A stretch of DNA of 33,899 bases, taken from NCBI GenBank assembly GCA_010015655.1, contig ML976679.1, forward strand, positions 1 through 33,899, given 5' to 3'. This stretch comes from Bimuria novae-zelandiae CBS 107.79 (Eukaryota > Ascomycota > Dothideomycetes > Pleosporales > Didymosphaeriaceae). The position numbers and the translations under genes were made by a program. Under the pieces are notes generated by a model. The model worked only from the letters and a program-made list of their open reading frames with translations, was not told where the DNA came from and made no database searches. Below are positions 28,575 to 33,899 of this stretch, in pieces (within the stretch, counting starts at the first letter, position 1; the number at the start of each line of letters is the position of its first letter).

Positions 28575-30713
28575 ACATGTTGGTTCAGCACTTGGCGCGG
28601 TTCGGCAAATGGCGCACCCCAACCAAATCACGCAGTTTACAACACCTCGTTACTAAGCCATCCACATTAGCTAGAATATTCTAATAATTCATTCAATTAC
28701 TATATAAATTGCTGCGAAAAAGATGTACTACTGGAATTTCGCTAGAAGTTTAATGTTGCGGCCACGGCGCGTTGTTGTTGTGGGTGCTGGATCACGCCCT
28801 ATTTCATCACCCCTATCCCCCCTACCCTCAGCAACCACCACACGTTGCTTTTTTTTCTGTTTTGGCGCTGCGGCAGGCTTTGAGACCTTCCTCTTTCCCT
28901 TTTGGGAAGTTTGTATAGCCTTTTCGGAGTTTTCTTTCTCCTGAATCCTCTGTTGTTGCTCAGCCTGTTTCTCCGCCGCGACCCTCTCCTTTTCCTCCCT
29001 TTTCTTAACCCTTAACCTTTCTCTCTCTTTCTTCTCCTGCAGGTTACGTAGCTTAGCTGAGGTTATTTCTGCCTTCTTACGCGCTTTTTCGAGTTCTACT
29101 TTCTCTTTCTCCTTATCTACAACGCTCTCGCGTACTCTAGCCTCCCTCAGCTTCCTCGGGGACTAGAAAACTGCACCACCGTGGTACTCCCTGCGTTGTT
29201 GCAGGTCTAGAGGCTTGCTCTTCTTCTGCTGCTTCTTCTTGACTTGTAGGGCCTTTGTCAGGCCTTGTACCTCAGCGTGGAGGATGTCATTTTGAACAGA
29301 GATGTGGTGGAGAGAACGCTTCAGCTTCTGCACCTCCCTACTGCCCTCCTCCCTCACAGTATTACGCACGAGGGTCTCGATTTTGAGCCAATCCTTGCCG
29401 CTGAGTACAGAGGTACTGCTCTCTCTTGAATCCTGCTCCACTGGAGTTGATGGCCTGTATTTCTGAAGGATAACCTCAGCGTTACGGGGCCATATACCAG
29501 TGGCCTTAAAGGACTTTAGAATCATTTTCTTCTTGAAGGAGATGGTCCAGGCTTCCCAGAAGAGAGGGAAGAAGTCTCCTTTCTTTACTGAGAGTAGCCC
29601 CTGGGCCTCGTGGAGATAGGTAGTGAGGGCTTTTGAGTAGGCTGATAAGAGAGGCTTAAAGAGTACTACATTAAGGGGCTGCAGCGTGTGGGTACTGTGA
29701 GGGGGGAATATTATAAGGAGAATCCGATTGTGGTCACAGTAGTTGATAAACTCTCTTGTTACGTGGGACCCATAGCCATCCACGATTAGTAGTCGGTAGG
29801 ACTGACGAGCTTTCGCTTTTGTGTACCGATCGAAGACCTGCTCAAGCCACGCAAGGCCTATATCGTTGTTGGTCCATTCATTAGGAGATGTAGTGACGAA
29901 TACCACATGCTTCCCAGCCTTAATATCCTCTACCCAGGCCGATTGGAGAGCGTTATTGGCAGCTGCAAATAGTAGCCCTGGTGGCAACGCAGTTCTATCA
30001 GCGCAGACGCAAGCTAGGATGGTCATCCACTCTCTGTTGCCATCTTGGAGGGCTGATTTCACTTCCCCGCGGTCCCATATAGCTTTGCTGAAGATCCTTT
30101 TGCTTCTTCCAATCACTCCTGTAAGGAAGCCCTTCTCATCCATATTGTACGTGTGACGAGGCTCTATATTGTACTCCTCTATTTTCTCTAGCAGAAGTTA
30201 AAAGAATTGCTCGTATTTAGCCCCTAAATCAGCTTTGTGGCGCGCGCGATCTATTCCAGTAACCTAATAGGGGGTGATTTCGACGTTGTAATAGTTAATA
30301 AATCGGGTAACCTAGCTTTTTCCTACTAGTTATTCGCCGTTGGTTTTTGCAATTAATAAAGCAAAATTCTGCAGCATTTCTCTTGTAGGTGGTAGACGAC
30401 GGCCTGTAAGCTTTTCTATATAGCTTACAAGCTCCAGTTCTTGTTGAGGGGTAAGTTTTCGCCGTTGGAGTTGTTGCTCTTTTATCGGCACGTTTTTGCC
30501 CTGGTGTATCCTCCTTAACGTAGTGTCTGGTACACCATATTTTTTCGCTATTTTTCGATACGAGAATTCTTCTCCTGGTCCGCGCGATTTGATTTCTTCA
30601 ATTGCCTTGTCAATTGGATCCATATTGGCTGAGTTATGGGTGGGTGAAGGATTGGGTGGAAAATGCGGGGGTGCGCCATTTGCCGAACCGCGCCAAGTGC
30701 TGAACCAACATGT
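28575..30713 (-). mobile_element. Fot1/pogo-like DNA transposon with perfect 46-bp TIRs (2,139 bp)
   Basis: The TIR begins ACATGTTGGTTCAGCACTTG and is identical for 46 bp at both ends. TA flanks it on each side (28573-28574, 30714-30715). One minus-strand transposase gene fills most of the element but has five in-frame stops. It lies inside the piggyBac-like relic, beyond the end of that transposase. Confidence 0.93.
28728..30623 (-). pseudogene. Fot1/pogo transposase with five in-frame stops and a lost catalytic aspartate
   Basis: A single frame of 632 codons runs from ATG 30623 (MDPIDKAIEEIKSRGPGEEF) to TAG at 28728-28730. An N-terminal psq-type helix-turn-helix is visible (YRKIAKKYGVPDTTLRRIHQ). 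Internal stops lie at 30330, 30312, 30264, 30198 and 29163 (lowest plus coordinate of each); every one fits an ancestral Q or W codon, for example GKS-stop-VTRFI where the family has GKSWV. The DDE core has NMDEKG, LLIVDGYGSH and QPLNVVLF, where the third acid is N rather than D (29670-29672), again a G-to-A change. The C-terminus is a long K/E-rich coiled coil. The rest is well preserved, so decay is moderate. Confidence 0.9.
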
Positions 30714-30825
30714 TAATAAAATCTCTATATAAATTTATATATACACTGTATTAATCTTAGTGTTCTGCTAAGGTTAGAGAGAGCCTCCGATTGGCCTACA
30801 GCAGGTGGCCCGTGTACGGGCGAGG

Positions 30826-31003
30826 TTGACGGTGCATGGGATACTGCAACTCGGCCACAGTATCCGTGCCACACTTCGGGCTGTGCAATCAGCCTTACCT
30901 CAACCACGATGGCTTGTTCTTACCCCTCTAGCCCCAGTTGGTACCTCTAATCGGAACGACTGCCAATTCTAGCTAGCGCAGAATTGCTACATACTCGTAA
31001 CTA
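30826..31003. other. Short spacer with a hairpin
   Basis: Between the piggyBac-like end and the Tc1-like element. GGATACTG and CAGTATCC (about 30838-30865) can form an 8-bp stem with an 11-base loop. No gene. Confidence 0.4.
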
Positions 31004-32686
31004 CGAAGGAGCTCGTTTTTATTGCTTCCCCACCCTGCTTGGCATGTGGGGTCCCCATCACATATCCGCTCTACAGCCAAAACACATAGAAATGAGATGA
31101 TCTTTGGGATTCTTGACATGCTAATGCTGAAGCTTGAACTTTTGAAGCTTGATTTGTATCTATACAGGCCTTTTCTGGTGTTGAGGTGGCTTGAACGTGC
31201 TCAGCCATCATGGAAATCGTTATTACCGCCATGCTTGATGATGCGACGAACAATGACAGGTACATGATCAATCCACCTATTAATCTGTTCAATAGGGATA
31301 TTCTCCCATTGCTCTTGCCATTGCCGTCGGCACTCATGCTCACAAGTTGATTGTGGCACCTCCTTGGTGATATGCCTGCGGATCCATGGCCATGCATGCT
31401 CTGAGGCATTAACGTCTGGCGAATGCCCTGGCCACTCCAATCTATCTATCTTGTACGTAGATAAATAATCCTTTGCAATCCGAGAAGTATGAGCAGGTGC
31501 GCCGTCCTCAAGAAGTACGACGTCGATGCCCTGATCTCTGAGAGAGTTGATCCAGGGCACCACCTTCTTCAATGCCTTCTCACGATGCCGATACCCATCT
31601 ATGCCGCCGCGCTGTCGTTGGCCTCGGGTACAATCATCCTTCTTTGTATATTGCTTCTTGCGTGAGCGTAGATATCGGTCATTAGGGTCATGTTCTTGGA
31701 GAGCTGCGCAGGCATAGTTTAGCTGCTTCTCTACATGCTCCCGACGCTCTGCATTCTCCTGATTAAGCGCGACCTTTGCAGCTGCTTTTTCTTCTTCTGT
31801 TTCATGTCCGTATATATGACAAGGCCCTTTATGATTGTAGGTAAATGCGCCGTAAAATTGAAGCTTGCAGTACTTTTGTACGCGGTCATGCTTGACGTAG
31901 ACATCGTACTTCTCCTCCGGCCGAAACCAAGCTCTCTGCATGCCGCGCTGCTCACCAATTTGAGCTGGAGTTTCGTCTGTATATACACACGATCTGAAGT
32001 TGAATCCTAGGCCGTCGCCTTCTTTGTATTTATCTGGGTTGTGCGCGACGGCCCAGGCATAGCGATCCTGCATTTCATCCTCAGTCAATGGCGGCTTCCA
32101 CCCCGGCTTTCTGCGTGCGTACCCAGCTTCATACATTACGTTTTCGAACGTGGAGACGCTCATAGGAGGCAGCTCATCAAAATCTCCATCCTGGATTGCC
32201 TGTAGAGGCTCCTTTTCACGGTGTGTGCGGTCCTGGGTGACGATCTCGATGATGCGCTTCTTCTGCGCATCATCGAGCAACTCAGGCCTGCCGCGACCTG
32301 GCAACGTCTCGTATAGGCTTGGATCTGTGATAGAAATACCTTCTTGATCTGCTCTCTCCCGTATGCGCTTTACGAGCTTTGCGATAGTAAATTTGTCGAC
32401 AGGTGGGTCGAAACATTCGGCGATGTCTTTGTTTGTTGATATGCCGAACACCGACGCGCCCACTGCAAAAGCTCTCTCTACCGCGCAAAGTTCGCGAATC
32501 TTGGTTTTTTTTGTGCGGCTTTTGTGGACTTTGTATTGATAAGGCTTGCGACGAGAAATAGGCATTTTTTTAACGTATATAGAGCGTCGTGGGGTGGCTA
32601 GTTGTGGCCGATAAAGTAGGTGTCGGGGGTGTTGATGCTTGGTGGGGCGCTTGCCAAGGAGGAAGCAATAAAAACGAGCTCCTTCG
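31004..32686 (-). mobile_element. Tc1-like DNA transposon, apparently intact (1,683 bp)
   Basis: The TIR CGAAGGAGCTCGTTTTTATT continues with GCTTCC, giving 26 bp identical at both ends. TA flanks each side (31002-31003, 32687-32688), the Tc1/mariner target. The single gene inside is fully open. There is no RIP-like decay, in contrast to the neighbouring elements, which suggests a recent arrival. Confidence 0.95.
31201..32565 (-). CDS. Tc1/mariner-type DD34E transposase
   Basis: The protein has 454 aa from MPISRRKPYQYKV (32565). An upstream in-frame extension to 32733 crosses the TIR and is rejected as the start. A paired helix-turn-helix DNA-binding region covers about 25-160, with GRGRPELLDD as a likely hinge. 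The catalytic triad is D197 (VYTDETPAQ), D354 (LLEDGAPAHTS) and E389 (SPDVNASEHAW), with 34 residues between the last two, the Tc1 DD34E spacing. The first two acids are 156 residues apart, longer than the usual 90 or so, because of a charged segment at about 255-330 (EEEKAAAKVAL, SRKKQYTKKDD). It cuts and pastes the element at TA sites. All key residues are present, so it may be active. Confidence 0.93.
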   Translation of the reverse strand: MPISRRKPYQYKVHKSRTKKTKIRELCAVERAFAVGASVFGISTNKDIAECFDPPVDKFTIAKLVKRIRERADQEGISITDPSLYETLPGRGRPELLDDAQKKRIIEIVTQDRTHREKEPLQAIQDGDFDELPPMSVSTFENVMYEAGYARRKPGWKPPLTEDEMQDRYAWAVAHNPDKYKEGDGLGFNFRSCVYTDETPAQIGEQRGMQRAWFRPEEKYDVYVKHDRVQKYCKLQFYGAFTYNHKGPCHIYGHETEEEKAAAKVALNQENAERREHVEKQLNYACAALQEHDPNDRYLRSRKKQYTKKDDCTRGQRQRGGIDGYRHREKALKKVVPWINSLRDQGIDVVLLEDGAPAHTSRIAKDYLSTYKIDRLEWPGHSPDVNASEHAWPWIRRHITKEVPQSTCEHECRRQWQEQWENIPIEQINRWIDHVPVIVRRIIKHGGNNDFHDG

Positions 32687-33525
32687 TAATCTAACGTGGC
32701 AAGGTCGTGCCTGCCATGCCTGTGGCTGTGCAAGTTCTTAGCAAGCGGGCTGACCTTGGCCCCGCAGCCTTGTGATCAAACTCTTGCCCCTCCATCAACC
32801 AGCACACAGACTTGTAAATTCGCCACCGTACAAGCTCCTAGCAGGAGCGGGACGGCCATCCTTCCTACTAGCTGCATCGGAGGCGTTCGTCTGCCTCTAA
32901 CGAGGCTCAAGTAGCAAGCCTTCAACACGTGCTTCTTGTTAAGATCCAGATCCACAGGAGAGGGCTTACCCGGTTTTGTACCCAGCATGTATGTAATTCG
33001 TTGACACGGAGGGTGGAGACGTAGCTACGCCGCCCAGCGGTTAAGTCACGTGACTGCTCTCCAGAGAGCGGTGACACCAAGTATATAGGAACTCGAGTAG
33101 GGGAGCCTTTCTTACTCGTGTTCAATCTATGGTTTGGATCCACTCAGACTTTAAATCTGTTAATCCCTGGCCCTCTTTAAAATAGAGAGAACAAATAAAT
33201 ATAGGATAGTAAGTTTTGTCAATATAGACGTTCCTAGGCCTCAGCATATATGTTCAGCTTAACTTTGCATATCCGCAGCGTTCGCAGTATAACACTAATG
33301 CTAGTTGTCCTCTAACGCTAATGCTAGCGGTTAATCGTCTTACAATTATTATTATCTAGCAAGTGCATAAATTTTCTTCCCTCTTATTATATAGGTAACT
33401 TTTTAAATAGCCTTACTTTATAAGTATATATCTAGTTACCCCATTATTCGGAACGCTCTAAAGAGTGTAAGATTTTACAAATCTATACGTAACCGGAGCA
33501 ATTTTTAACTATGTCTAAATAGAGA
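32687..33525. other. Intergenic; AT-rich toward the right
   Basis: 32690-33170 has normal composition and no convincing gene. 33180-33510 is AT-rich and may be another RIP-affected fragment. A partial duplication CTAATGCTAG occurs at about 33294 and 33317. Confidence 0.4.
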
Positions 33526-33899
33526 CTATGCTAGGATTCGTTCATAGAGAGGCGCCAAGGACGCTTGCAGTAGCTTGACTACCGCCTTGCGTCCCATCGC
33601 TGCCGCCCGACCTTGCGGCGTCCGCCCGTCCTTGTCCTTCACATCGACGTCGACCTTGCCTGTGTCAAGGAGCAGCTTGACTACCGCCTCCTTTCCGTCC
33701 GATGCTGCCCACCACAGCGGCGTCCGCCCGTCCTTATCCTTCACATCGACGTCGACCTTGCCTGTGTCAAGGAGCAGCTTGACTACCGCCTCCTTTCCCT
33801 TCCATGCTGCCCACCACAGCGGCGTCTGCCCGCCCTTATCCTTCACATCGACGTCGACCTTGCCTGTGTCGAGGAGCAGCTTGACTACCGCCTCCTCTC
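33526..33899 (-). CDS. Ankyrin-repeat protein, C-terminal part (N-terminus beyond the window)
   Basis: The frame stays open to the right edge, so the start is missing. At least three 34-residue ankyrin repeats are visible, of the form DGRTPLWWAASDGKEAVVKL then LLDTGKVDVDVKDK; the last is degenerate (GRTPQGRAAAMGRKAVVKLL) and the protein ends QASLAPLYERILA. The 102-bp DNA units are almost identical, including synonymous sites. This repeat type is known from fungal NACHT/STAND proteins of the NLR-like class, where the repeats are the sensing arm and change fast by unequal exchange. Whether a NACHT domain lies upstream cannot be seen. A decayed or stand-alone repeat protein is the alternative. 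Confidence 0.85.
   Translation of the reverse strand, partial: EEAVVKLLLDTGKVDVDVKDKGGQTPLWWAAWKGKEAVVKLLLDTGKVDVDVKDKDGRTPLWWAASDGKEAVVKLLLDTGKVDVDVKDKDGRTPQGRAAAMGRKAVVKLLQASLAPLYERILA

Larger units (their letters stand above)
25580..30825 (+). mobile_element. RIP-decayed piggyBac-like transposon carrying two later insertions
   Basis: CGCCCGTACACGGGCCAC occurs at 25583-25600 and inverted at 30805-30822, with a second shared inverted motif (GCCAATC) further in. The left end follows TTAA (25576-25579), the piggyBac target. The right end precedes TTGA (30826-30829), one transition away from TTAA. Between them lies very TA-rich DNA with traces of a piggyBac transposase (27440-28510). Removing the solo LTR (25964-26822) and the Fot1-like element (28575-30713) leaves about 2.2 kb, a normal size. 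The element is dead. Confidence 0.72.

Noticed and set aside
32566..32733. N-terminal extension of the Tc1-like transposase to 32733
   Set aside because: It would cross the TIR at 32661-32686 and lies partly outside the element; the ATG at 32565 starts a family-like N-terminus.
33000..33130. tRNA-like GC-rich stretch with short inverted pieces
   Set aside because: No A-box/B-box pair or cloverleaf could be laid out.

Overview
The window looks like nuclear DNA of a filamentous ascomycete, most likely a Dothideomycete (Pleosporales-like; this placement is inference). Support: short 46-87 nt introns with GTRAGT-type donors and CTRAY branch sites, a White collar-2 (WC-2) type photoreceptor partner, a fungal RAD50, a pisatin-demethylase-like P450, Fot1/pogo and Tc1 transposons, and TA-rich blocks with stop-codon patterns typical of repeat-induced point mutation (RIP).

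Layout. 1-5290 is a near-complete, intact Ty1/copia retrotransposon on the minus strand; its 3' LTR is cut by the window edge. Gag and Pol share one frame, separated by a single TGA followed by CTAG, a classic readthrough context. The primer-binding site matches the 5' half of tRNA-Lys(CUU) ending in the anticodon arm. It abuts a 339-bp AT-rich inverted-repeat element (5294-5632). 6329-6913 is an unknown gene with an internal stop. 8756-14775 is the conserved core: WC-2 (minus) and RAD50 (plus), head to head over about 420 bp.

15640-20554 is a gene graveyard: one unknown gene with three in-frame stops, then two related protein-kinase-like genes. The first keeps an HxDIKxxN catalytic loop but has DFE for DFG. 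The second appears to have lost both catalytic aspartates and is split by a 128-bp hAT-like MITE with a perfect 8-bp target duplication. 21226-22894 is a P450 that reads through cleanly (487 aa) only if one intron is GC-AG.

23251-33525 is a nest of transposons. A Fot1-like transposase is broken by a stop, a frameshift and a 383-bp insertion whose removal restores the frame exactly. A RIP-decayed piggyBac-like element (about 25580-30825) carries a solo LTR with a 5-bp target duplication (25964-26822) and a second Fot1-like element (28575-30713, perfect 46-bp TIRs, five internal stops). An apparently intact Tc1-like element follows (31004-32686). The window ends in near-identical ankyrin repeats of a partial gene.

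Overall, a small gene island (light sensing and DNA repair) sits among decaying genes and at least eight mobile elements of different ages. The copia and Tc1 elements look young; the piggyBac relic looks oldest. All calls rest on reading the sequence; no database search was possible.
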